Below, in pieces: positions 1 to 5,579 of a stretch of 5,579 nt of DNA. Within the stretch, counting starts at the first letter, position 1; every line of letters begins with the position of its first letter. The stretch is from NCBI GenBank assembly GCA_030591745.1, contig JAUVAM010000309.1, positions 1-5,579 on the forward strand. The letters run 5' to 3'. Below the pieces are notes generated by a model, which did no database searches, was not told the DNA's origin, and was given only the letters and a program-made list of their open reading frames with translations. The stretch comes from Deltaproteobacteria bacterium (GTDB lineage: Bacteria; Myxococcota; B64-G9). The position numbers were made by a program, and so were the translations under genes.

Positions 1-569
1 CCGTTGGCAGCCACCAGAAGAAAGCTCAACAACATGACCCCACCCAGCTCGCAGATCTGGATCATGGGAATGGCCAGGTACTGGCTGTTGGCGTAAAACC
101 AAGGGAAGAGGAACCAAATCGCAAACTCCGCGGCCACATAAGTCATCGGCGCCAGCAACCATGTACCGAGCTTGCTCTTGGCGCGCAATCGGGCCAAGAG
201 CCAAAGCCACAGGGCGAAGACCAGCCCCTGGTAAACAGCCAAAAGCGCGTTCAAGACAAAAGAGATGGCCCAAGGCAAATGGCCAAAATCCATCAGCATG
301 CCTGTCATCCAGTAAAAACCGCCGAGGTTCGTGATGAAGCCGGCCCACAACCCAAGCCAGAAATGCCGCTTGGGGCTCAGTCCATCGACCGCGAAGAGCG
401 TGGGCACCATGGCCACCCAGGCCAGGGGCCAAAGATCAAAAGTAGGAAAAGCCAAAAAAACCGCCACACCACCCACGCCACTGAGGCCAAGCCGCCAAAT
501 CCAGCCCAGCCAACCCAAGGCCGGCACTTTTTCCTTTGTCTTCTTGTCCTTCTTGTCCTTCTTGCTCAC
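1..569 (-). CDS. lnt: Apolipoprotein N-acyltransferase, N-terminal part (cut by left edge)
   Basis: Lnt is an inner-membrane enzyme that moves an acyl chain from a phospholipid to the N-terminal cysteine of diacylated lipoproteins, the last step of lipoprotein maturation. Reading from the GTG at 569-567 gives 189 codons with no stop. After a lysine-rich tail (residues 2-14) come several hydrophobic segments (about 28-60, 70-92, 98-127, 136-158 and 168-188). Family-like signatures are AFPTFDLWPLAWVAMVP (40-56), GFYWMTG (84-90), the acidic residue E148 before LFPWFYANSQ (154-163), and IQICELGG (170-177). Full-length members have about 500 residues; the C-terminal nitrilase-like domain with the catalytic Glu-Lys-Cys lies outside the window. 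The GTG follows the upstream TGA with no gap and has GGAGG five bases ahead. The family call rests on recalled patterns, not a search. Confidence 0.85.
   Translation of the reverse strand, partial: MSKKDKKDKKTKEKVPALGWLGWIWRLGLSGVGGVAVFLAFPTFDLWPLAWVAMVPTLFAVDGLSPKRHFWLGLWAGFITNLGGFYWMTGMLMDFGHLPWAISFVLNALLAVYQGLVFALWLWLLARLRAKSKLGTWLLAPMTYVAAEFAIWFLFPWFYANSQYLAIPMIQICELGGVMLLSFLLVAAN
540..566 (-). repeat. Three tandem copies of a 9-bp unit in the lnt 5' end
   Basis: On the plus strand the unit CTTCTTGTC occurs at 540-548 and 549-557, then as CTTCTTGCT at 558-566. Read as lnt it encodes a run of Lys-Lys-Asp triplets right after the start codon. The unit is a multiple of three, so gain or loss of a copy would keep the frame and change only the length of the basic tail. 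Confidence 0.8.
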
Positions 570-1232
570 TCAGTCCTCCAAAACCCCGACAAGTGCTGTC
601 CGAGATTGCAAGGCACCATCCGGGCCATAGACCTCTCGAAAAGTCTTACCGGCTTCGCGCACCAGTCGCATGGTGTAACGCAAAACGCCTTGCCCGTCCA
701 TGCCCCGCTCTTCGGCCAAGCGCCCTCCCCGGTAACTCCTTTCCACGCGTTCCAGCAAAATATCCCCACGCATCTTATCCATGCGGGTGACTCGAGACCC
801 CGGGTCCAGATAGCGCAGCATGCTCACCGGACCTGTCGGTGTACCTGGTTCCATCACGACCCGGGTTGAAAGCTCTGGCAGATCGCTCACCCTGGATATT
901 CTATAAACAAGTTGATTTTCCAGCTCGGGATGGCCGGCTTTGGCATAACGGATACGCGTGCTTTGCGGCATGCGCCCCTTGGCATCGATCTCGTCGATGC
1001 GCTCTGGACGCCTTGGGCCGCCCCAAACCTCAAAATGGTGACCCGCCAAATCACAGGACTTCGGGCGCCGAAAAATGAAACGGCCAGGCCTGGTTCGCTC
1101 GGCCTCCGCATAACATGTCGGATTTGCGCTTGATGGATCGGGTGCTGGAGCCGATGCCTTTTCACAAGCCATGGCCAGGCTCGCCCAAAGCAGCAGACCA
1201 ACCGCAGCCAGCTTGCGACGATCGTTAGGCAT
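570..1232 (-). CDS. Unrecognised exported protein, probable lipoprotein
   Basis: I do not recognise this 220-residue protein. It begins with a signal peptide: a basic n-region (MPNDRRK), a hydrophobic core (residues 8-22), then Cys23. Residues 13-23 fit the loose PROSITE lipoprotein pattern, although Ala-Met-Ala before the Cys is not the usual Leu-Ala-Gly. Glu24 follows the Cys, which under the E. coli +2 rule would not retain it in the inner membrane. A low-complexity Ala/Pro/Ser linker covers 26-38. Cys40 and Cys60 could form a disulfide. The rest is rich in Arg and charged residues; the C-terminal third has strand-like segments ending in aromatic-Gly-x-Asp-Gly turns (YRGGRLAEERGMDGQG at 167-182, VYGPDGALQSR at 201-211), loosely like YD or MORN-2-type repeats. 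ATG 1232 overlaps korC by 8 nt with only a weak AAGG ahead, but a start here is needed for the RRK n-region. Next to lnt, it could be an Lnt substrate. Confidence 0.7.
   Translation of the reverse strand: MPNDRRKLAAVGLLLWASLAMACEKASAPAPDPSSANPTCYAEAERTRPGRFIFRRPKSCDLAGHHFEVWGGPRRPERIDEIDAKGRMPQSTRIRYAKAGHPELENQLVYRISRVSDLPELSTRVVMEPGTPTGPVSMLRYLDPGSRVTRMDKMRGDILLERVERSYRGGRLAEERGMDGQGVLRYTMRLVREAGKTFREVYGPDGALQSRTALVGVLED
574..579 (-). promoter_or_regulatory. Ribosome binding site setting the lnt GTG start
   Basis: On the minus strand GGAGGA lies at 579-574, with five bases between GGAGG and the GTG at 569. It lies in the last codons of the upstream gene, whose TGA (572-570) touches the GTG. 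The first in-frame ATG of lnt (codon 54) lies within the conserved membrane region, so this site supports the GTG start and translational coupling. Confidence 0.75.
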
Positions 1233-1782
1233 CCGCCTTGGTCTTCAGTTCCAGGCCATAGGTATAGCCCTTGTTGAAGGCATTCAGATTCAGAGACTCA
1301 GTGCCCCTGGGCACCGAAGCGGCCACCGCCTTTTTCACCGCCTCGAGGCTCACCACGTCGGCCATGGCTGTAAAAAATCCAACCATGATGATGTTGAGCA
1401 CCATGCGGCGGCCCAGTTCCTCGGCGAAACGGATAGCCGGGATGCCATAGGCAAGGCATCCATCCGGCAAATTGACCGGGTCCACCAAAGACTCCTCATA
1501 GAGCACCAGGGCTCCAGGCTTGACCTCCATGACATAACGTTCATAGGCGGGTTGGCTCATGGCCACGAGCATGTCGGGCTGCATCACGCAGGGATAGAGA
1601 ATTCGATCGTCACTGATGACCACCTGGGCGCTGCAAGCGCCCCCTCGAGCTTCCGGCCCAAATGATTGGGTCAAGCTGGCGTCGAGGTTGTCATGCAGAG
1701 CAGCCGCCCGACCCAGGATCATGCCGGCCAAAATCACGCCCTGACCGCCAAATCCACCGATCTTGATCTCGATGCGATTCAT
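1225..1782 (-). CDS. korC: 2-oxoglutarate:ferredoxin oxidoreductase, gamma subunit
   Basis: This is the gamma subunit of the cytoplasmic 2-oxoacid:ferredoxin oxidoreductase that makes succinyl-CoA from 2-oxoglutarate. The 185-residue length is typical for a stand-alone gamma subunit. Signatures seen are the N-terminal glycine-rich GGFGGQGV (residues 9-16), the QSFGPEARGG segment (39-48), MVLNIIMVGFF (127-137), and the C-terminal VPRGTESLNLNAFNKGY (157-173). ATG 1782 overlaps the korB TGA as ATGA and has AGGAG at 1794-1790, seven bases upstream. Its end overlaps the next gene by 8 nt. The fold is shared by all enzymes of this class, so substrate identity comes from its partners and from sucCD upstream. 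No cofactor-binding cysteine motif is visible, as expected. Confidence 0.9.
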   Translation of the reverse strand: MNRIEIKIGGFGGQGVILAGMILGRAAALHDNLDASLTQSFGPEARGGACSAQVVISDDRILYPCVMQPDMLVAMSQPAYERYVMEVKPGALVLYEESLVDPVNLPDGCLAYGIPAIRFAEELGRRMVLNIIMVGFFTAMADVVSLEAVKKAVAASVPRGTESLNLNAFNKGYTYGLELKTKADA

Positions 1783-2648
1783 CGCTCGACTCCTGTCGGC
1801 TGGGGCACGTACTTGTCTCCCAACTTTTGCCTAAGCTCATTGTCCATGGCTTCCAAATGAGTTGGCCGATCCCGGTCGATGAACTTGCCCACGACGATTT
1901 CACCCTGGAGTTCGATATCCACTTGCCGGGTGTCGGCACCGTTGACCACCTTCGACTTGTCCTTGTAGTACAACATCGTGTCCAAACCATCACCCAGGCG
2001 GTTGCGCCGCTGGTAGATAGTCGGGCAAGGGGCGATGACCTCCAGGAAACAGAAGCCCGGCTTCTTCAACACGTCCACCATGGCCTTGGTCAGTTGCCGC
2101 ACGTGATAGGTGGTCCAGCGGGCCACGTAATTCGCCCCGCAGGACTCCGCTAAAAACGGCAAATTGAATGGCCGTTCGTAAGCGCCATAAGGAGCCGTCG
2201 TGGCCACCGAGTGCAAGGGTGCCGTGGGGCCAACCTGCCCGCCGGTCATGGCGTAGGTGAAATTGTTCACACAAATGACCTTGATGTCCACGTTACGCCG
2301 GGCGGCGTGAATGAAGTGATTGCCGCCGATGGCCACCAGATCGCCCTCGCCGGAAAAGACAAAAACCTGCATGTCGGGTCGGGCCGTCTTCAAGCCAGTC
2401 GCAAAGGGGATGGGCCGACCGTGCGTGGTGTGAAAAGAATCCACTTTGAAGTAACCGGCAATACGGCCTGTGCAACCAATACCGGAGACCACGGCCACGT
2501 CATCCACGTCCACCTTGGACTTCTGCAAAGCACGAACGAAGCAGTTGACCACGATACCGATGCCGCATCCGGGGCACCAAATATGCGGCATACGATCCAG
2601 GCGCAGGTAAGGTTCTACCGGATTGACGTGTTCTTGGGGATTGGTCAT
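1779..2648 (-). CDS. korB: 2-oxoglutarate:ferredoxin oxidoreductase, beta (TPP-binding) subunit
   Basis: The beta subunit binds thiamine diphosphate and Mg2+ and carries out decarboxylation of the 2-oxoacid with the alpha subunit. The 289 residues include WCPGCG (24-29), GIGCTGR (56-62), HGRPIPFATGLK (76-87), GEGDLVAIGGNHFIHAARRN (100-119) and NNFTYAMTGGQ (128-138). The last two are the two halves of the TPP/Mg motif. Family members often show GDGD where this protein has GEGD; the change keeps a carboxylate but is worth checking. CPT (208-210) followed by YQRRN (212-216) is also family-like. Cys25 and Cys28 are two of the cysteines that bind a [4Fe-4S] cluster in related enzymes; Cys59 and Cys208 are candidates for others, by inference. 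ATG 2648 overlaps the korA TGA as ATGA. VOR- or pyruvate-type relatives share the fold, so the 2-oxoglutarate call leans on context. Confidence 0.92.
   Translation of the reverse strand: MTNPQEHVNPVEPYLRLDRMPHIWCPGCGIGIVVNCFVRALQKSKVDVDDVAVVSGIGCTGRIAGYFKVDSFHTTHGRPIPFATGLKTARPDMQVFVFSGEGDLVAIGGNHFIHAARRNVDIKVICVNNFTYAMTGGQVGPTAPLHSVATTAPYGAYERPFNLPFLAESCGANYVARWTTYHVRQLTKAMVDVLKKPGFCFLEVIAPCPTIYQRRNRLGDGLDTMLYYKDKSKVVNGADTRQVDIELQGEIVVGKFIDRDRPTHLEAMDNELRQKLGDKYVPQPTGVER
1790..1794 (-). promoter_or_regulatory. Ribosome binding site of korC
   Basis: AGGAG at 1794-1790 on the minus strand lies seven bases before ATG 1782, inside the last codons of korB. With the ATGA stop-start overlap this points to coupled translation of the beta and gamma subunits. 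Confidence 0.65.
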
Positions 2649-3805
2649 GCGCCCACCTCCTCGATCACCTTGAGGATGTCTATCGGATCATGCAAGGCAC
2701 CGCCTCCATGGCCTACGAAACGAACATCGGCGCGCCCCCCTACAATGCGCTCAACCTCCAAAACCACCTGCCCGTAGTTCAATTCAGCCACCACGATGAC
2801 GCTCGCCTGTTCAGCCAACTCACGCATGCGCTTTTCGGGGAAAGGCCAGACCACCACCGGCCGAAAAACGCCCACTTTGAGTCCCTTGGCCCGAGCCATT
2901 TCCATGGTGCGGATCACCACCCTGGAGGTGATGCCGTAGGCCACTATTACGATGTCCGCGTCCTCCAAGTTGTGTTCCTCGTTGACGCAGATATCCTCGC
3001 GGTGATCCAGAATCTTGTGAATCAGCCTGCGCACCAGCTTCTCCTGAGCCCAAGCGTTCATGACCGGGTATCCCTTTTCATCATGGGTCAAGCCCGTCAC
3101 ATGAAATCGATAACCCGCGCCCACAGGCGGCATGGCCGGCACTCCATCTTCGTCCGGGGTGTAAAGTTTGTAGTCATCCGAGGGTTTTTCTTTTGTCATA
3201 CGCCGTGGCTCAACCTCGATGGTCTCCGCTTCAGGGATGACCACCCGTTCGGTCATGTGGCCGATGCTCTCGTCCATCATGAACATGACCGGTACCCGGT
3301 AACGTTCCGCAAGATTAAAAGCCATGATGGTCAAATCGAAGCATTCCTGCGGAGAATTCGGTGCGATGGCGATGGTCTCATAGTCGCCGTGCGAGCCCCA
3401 TCGCGCTTGCATCATGTCGCCCTGAGCCACCAGGGTGGGCAGGCCCGTCGAGGGACCGCCGCGTTGCACATTGACGAAGACGCATGGCGTCTCGGTCATG
3501 GCGGCAAACCCGATATGCTCTTGCATCAAGGACATGCCCGGCCCGGAGGTGACAGTCATGACCTTTTTGCCGCCCCAGGCAGCCCCTTGAATCGCGATGG
3601 ACGAGGCTATCTCGTCCTCCATTTGAACGAAGATACCACCTACCATGGGTAGTCTTCGGGCGATGCGCTCAACGACCTCGGTGGAAGGCGTGATCGGATA
3701 ACCGAAAACCATGCGACAGCCTGCGGCCAAAGCGCCTTCACAACAGGCGTGATCGCCATCCAGAAAATGTGCACCGGTCAACACGCCCTTCGGGTCAGCC
3801 TTCAT
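2645..3805 (-). CDS. korA: 2-oxoglutarate:ferredoxin oxidoreductase, alpha subunit
   Basis: The alpha subunit supplies the pyrimidine-binding domain for TPP and much of the 2-oxoacid and CoA site. The 386 residues match the stand-alone KorA form, without a fused gamma domain. In order: GYPITPSTE (35-43), EDEIAS (63-68), TSGPG (86-90), RGGPSTGLPT (115-124), QARWGSHGDY (133-142), the GLTHDEKGYP linker (238-247), and a C-terminal domain with FRPVVVWPFP (314-323) and ELNYGQ (341-346). YPITPSTE and GPSTGLPT are the signatures I associate with KorA-type enzymes rather than pyruvate oxidoreductases. ATG 3805 overlaps the end of korD by 11 nt and has GGAGGTGA upstream with a six-base gap after GGAGG. 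sucCD in the same run of genes supports 2-oxoglutarate as substrate; a branched-chain 2-oxoacid enzyme is the main alternative. Confidence 0.93.
   Translation of the reverse strand: MKADPKGVLTGAHFLDGDHACCEGALAAGCRMVFGYPITPSTEVVERIARRLPMVGGIFVQMEDEIASSIAIQGAAWGGKKVMTVTSGPGMSLMQEHIGFAAMTETPCVFVNVQRGGPSTGLPTLVAQGDMMQARWGSHGDYETIAIAPNSPQECFDLTIMAFNLAERYRVPVMFMMDESIGHMTERVVIPEAETIEVEPRRMTKEKPSDDYKLYTPDEDGVPAMPPVGAGYRFHVTGLTHDEKGYPVMNAWAQEKLVRRLIHKILDHREDICVNEEHNLEDADIVIVAYGITSRVVIRTMEMARAKGLKVGVFRPVVVWPFPEKRMRELAEQASVIVVAELNYGQVVLEVERIVGGRADVRFVGHGGGALHDPIDILKVIEEVGA
2656..2660 (-). promoter_or_regulatory. Ribosome binding site of korB
   Basis: GGAGG at 2660-2656 on the minus strand lies seven bases before ATG 2648, inside the last codons of korA. 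The strong site and ATGA overlap favour equal output of alpha and beta subunits. Confidence 0.7.
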
Positions 3806-4127
3806 CGTTCACCTCCGCCTTGGCCTTGATGCGCTCGCCGTGGATGGCGAAGTCGGGACAGTAAAGCCCGCACAAATCGCAACCCGTGCAGGCCTCCGCG
3901 TTGACCACCACGGGCGGATGATAGCCCTTGGAGTTGAACTCGGTGTCAAGCGCCAGCACATGCGTTGGGCAAAACTCCACGCAAAAGGCGCAACCCTTGC
4001 ACCGCTCCCGAATGATGAAGACCTCCCCCTTTTGCCTCCTGGGCGACGGCTTCGCTTCCTTGTTACTTCCTAAGTCCTGTGCCACAGCCACGGCCTCCTC
4101 ATCAACGCCCCCATTTGGCAATTCCAT
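3795..4127 (-). CDS. korD: 2-oxoglutarate:ferredoxin oxidoreductase, delta (2[4Fe-4S] ferredoxin) subunit
   Basis: The delta subunit is a small ferredoxin that takes electrons from the TPP site and passes them to free ferredoxin. From ATG 4127 it has 110 residues. Two full CxxCxxCxxxCP motifs are visible: Cys43, 46, 49, 53 with Pro54, and Cys80, 83, 86, 90 with Pro91, so two [4Fe-4S] clusters are expected. The first 35 residues, rich in Glu, Lys and Pro, come before the conserved EVFIIRERCKGC and look like a flexible extension. The frame stays open upstream to 4316, but that part overlaps sucD and is its shadow. ATG 4127 lies 13 nt after the sucD stop with no clear Shine-Dalgarno. A GTG at 4085-4083 has GAGGAGG eight bases ahead and would give a 96-residue protein, so the true start is uncertain. 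Confidence 0.9.
   Translation of the reverse strand: MELPNGGVDEEAVAVAQDLGSNKEAKPSPRRQKGEVFIIRERCKGCAFCVEFCPTHVLALDTEFNSKGYHPPVVVNAEACTGCDLCGLYCPDFAIHGERIKAKAEVNDEG
3809..3816 (-). promoter_or_regulatory. Strong ribosome binding site of korA
   Basis: GGAGGTGA at 3816-3809 on the minus strand is a full anti-16S match, six bases (counted from GGAGG) before ATG 3805. It lies in the coding end of korD and fixes the korA start. Confidence 0.75.
4094..4100 (-). promoter_or_regulatory. Possible ribosome binding site for an internal korD start
   Basis: GAGGAGG at 4100-4094 on the minus strand lies eight bases before an in-frame GTG at 4085-4083 (codon 15 of the longer korD reading). The ATG at 4127 has no comparable site. 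The sequence also encodes Glu-Glu-Ala, so chance is possible. Confidence 0.4.
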
Positions 4128-4140
4128 ATCGACACCGCGT

Positions 4141-5009
<869 letters not shown>

Positions 5010-5013
<4 letters not shown>

Positions 5014-5579
5014 GACTGCTCTCCCTTGACCGCGGCGACCACGCGCTCCGCGGCCTCGTGCATCGTCTCGGCCGCCACAATGTCCAAACCAGATTCAGCC
5101 AGGATCTCCCGGCCCCGCTTGTCGTTGGTGCCTTGAAGACGAACCACCAAGGGCACCTCAATGCCCACTTGCTTGACAGCCGACACCACACCCTCGGCGA
5201 TGACGTCACACTTGACGATCCCTCCAAAGATGTTCACCAGCACAGCGCCCACCTTCTTATCCGACAAAATAATTTTGAAGGCGGCCTCAACCCGTGCCGC
5301 GTCCGTACCGCCACCCACGTCGAGGAAGTTGGCGGGCTCAGCGCCGTACAGCTTGATGATGTCCATGGTGGCCATGGCCAGACCCGCGCCGTTGACCATG
5401 CAACCGATGGAGCCGTCGAGCTTGATGTAGTTGAGCTCGTGCTGGCTGGCCTCATGCTCGGCGGCGTCTTCTTCGCTTTCGTCGCGCAAACTCGCGACGT
5501 CTTTATGACGAAACAGGCCGTTGTCGTCGAAGTTCATCTTGGCGTCCAGGGCGATGAGCTCGCCCGCGCCGGTGACCAC
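5010..5579 (-). CDS. sucC: Succinyl-CoA synthetase, beta subunit, C-terminal part (cut by right edge)
   Basis: The beta subunit carries the nucleotide-binding ATP-grasp domain and part of the succinate site; it pairs with SucD. Only the last 190 codons are in the window, about half of the usual 385-390, so the start lies beyond the right edge; the GTG at the very edge is just an internal valine. Compared with remembered E. coli SucC, the segment starts just after the metal-binding Asn-Pro-Leu region. It holds ELIALDAKM with the expected metal-ligand Asp, [60 protein letters not shown], and the closing [10 protein letters not shown]. These are the conserved C-terminal domain motifs. Its TGA overlaps the sucD GTG by 4 nt. 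The nucleotide preference (ATP or GTP) cannot be judged from this half. Confidence 0.94.
5020..5027 (-). promoter_or_regulatory. Ribosome binding site setting the sucD GTG start
   Basis: AAGGGAGA lies at 5027-5020 on the minus strand; the GGGAG core ends seven bases before GTG 5013. The GTG reading gives an N-terminus ([14 protein letters not shown]) that lines up with known SucD starts, so the non-ATG start is well supported. Confidence 0.65.

Noticed and set aside
454..460. Run of seven A residues within lnt, considered as a slippage frameshift site
   Set aside because: The Lnt frame stays open and family-like on both sides, so there is no sign of an actual shift.
279..869. A 196-codon plus-strand open frame opposite lnt and the lipoprotein gene
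   Set aside because: Its composition is rich in His, Pro and Gln with no domain. The minus strand gives a recognisable Lnt N-terminus and a signal peptide protein with a coupled start, which explains the region better.
2690..3652. A 320-codon open frame on the plus strand opposite korA
   Set aside because: It lies wholly antisense to a clear korA, has a His- and Arg-rich composition with no recognisable domain, and has no independent ribosome binding site that I can support. It looks like a by-product of the codon use of korA.

Overview
The window is one strand of closely packed genes, all read on the minus strand (right to left). It resembles the genome of a Gram-negative bacterium with an outer membrane and ferredoxin-based central metabolism. 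The evidence is an apolipoprotein N-acyltransferase, a likely lipoprotein, and a four-subunit 2-oxoacid:ferredoxin oxidoreductase in place of the E1/E2/E3 2-oxoglutarate dehydrogenase complex. The deltaproteobacterial groups (Myxococcota, Desulfobacterota and relatives) fit best, but this is a low-confidence guess from protein style and gene order. GC content is in the high 50s percent in the stretch I counted.

Layout in transcription order: the 3' half of sucC (5579 to 5010, cut by the window edge), sucD (5013-4141), korD ferredoxin (4127-3795), korA (3805-2645), korB (2648-1779), korC (1782-1225), an unrecognised probable lipoprotein gene (1232-570), and the first 189 codons of lnt (569 to the left edge). 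Neighbours overlap by 4 to 11 nt or lie 0 to 13 nt apart, and most starts have a good Shine-Dalgarno sequence inside the preceding gene. This suggests one translationally coupled operon whose promoter lies beyond the right edge. I see no promoter, terminator, RNA gene, CRISPR array or mobile element. No stretch over 300 bases lacks a gene.

The first six genes form one metabolic module. KorABCD converts 2-oxoglutarate and CoA to succinyl-CoA and CO2 while reducing ferredoxin, and SucCD converts succinyl-CoA to succinate with formation of ATP or GTP. Both steps are reversible, so the module could serve an oxidative or a reductive TCA branch. The last two genes concern the envelope: a small exported protein with a probable lipobox, then the enzyme that adds the third acyl chain to lipoproteins. 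Their place at the tail of a TCA operon is the least expected part of the layout.

Points worth a second look: a divergent CoA-binding loop near the SucD N-terminus, a GEGD in place of GDGD at the KorB thiamine/Mg site, an ambiguous korD start, the orphan lipoprotein, and a 9-bp tandem repeat that encodes a lysine-rich N-terminal tail on Lnt. I found no clear evidence of a wholly new system.
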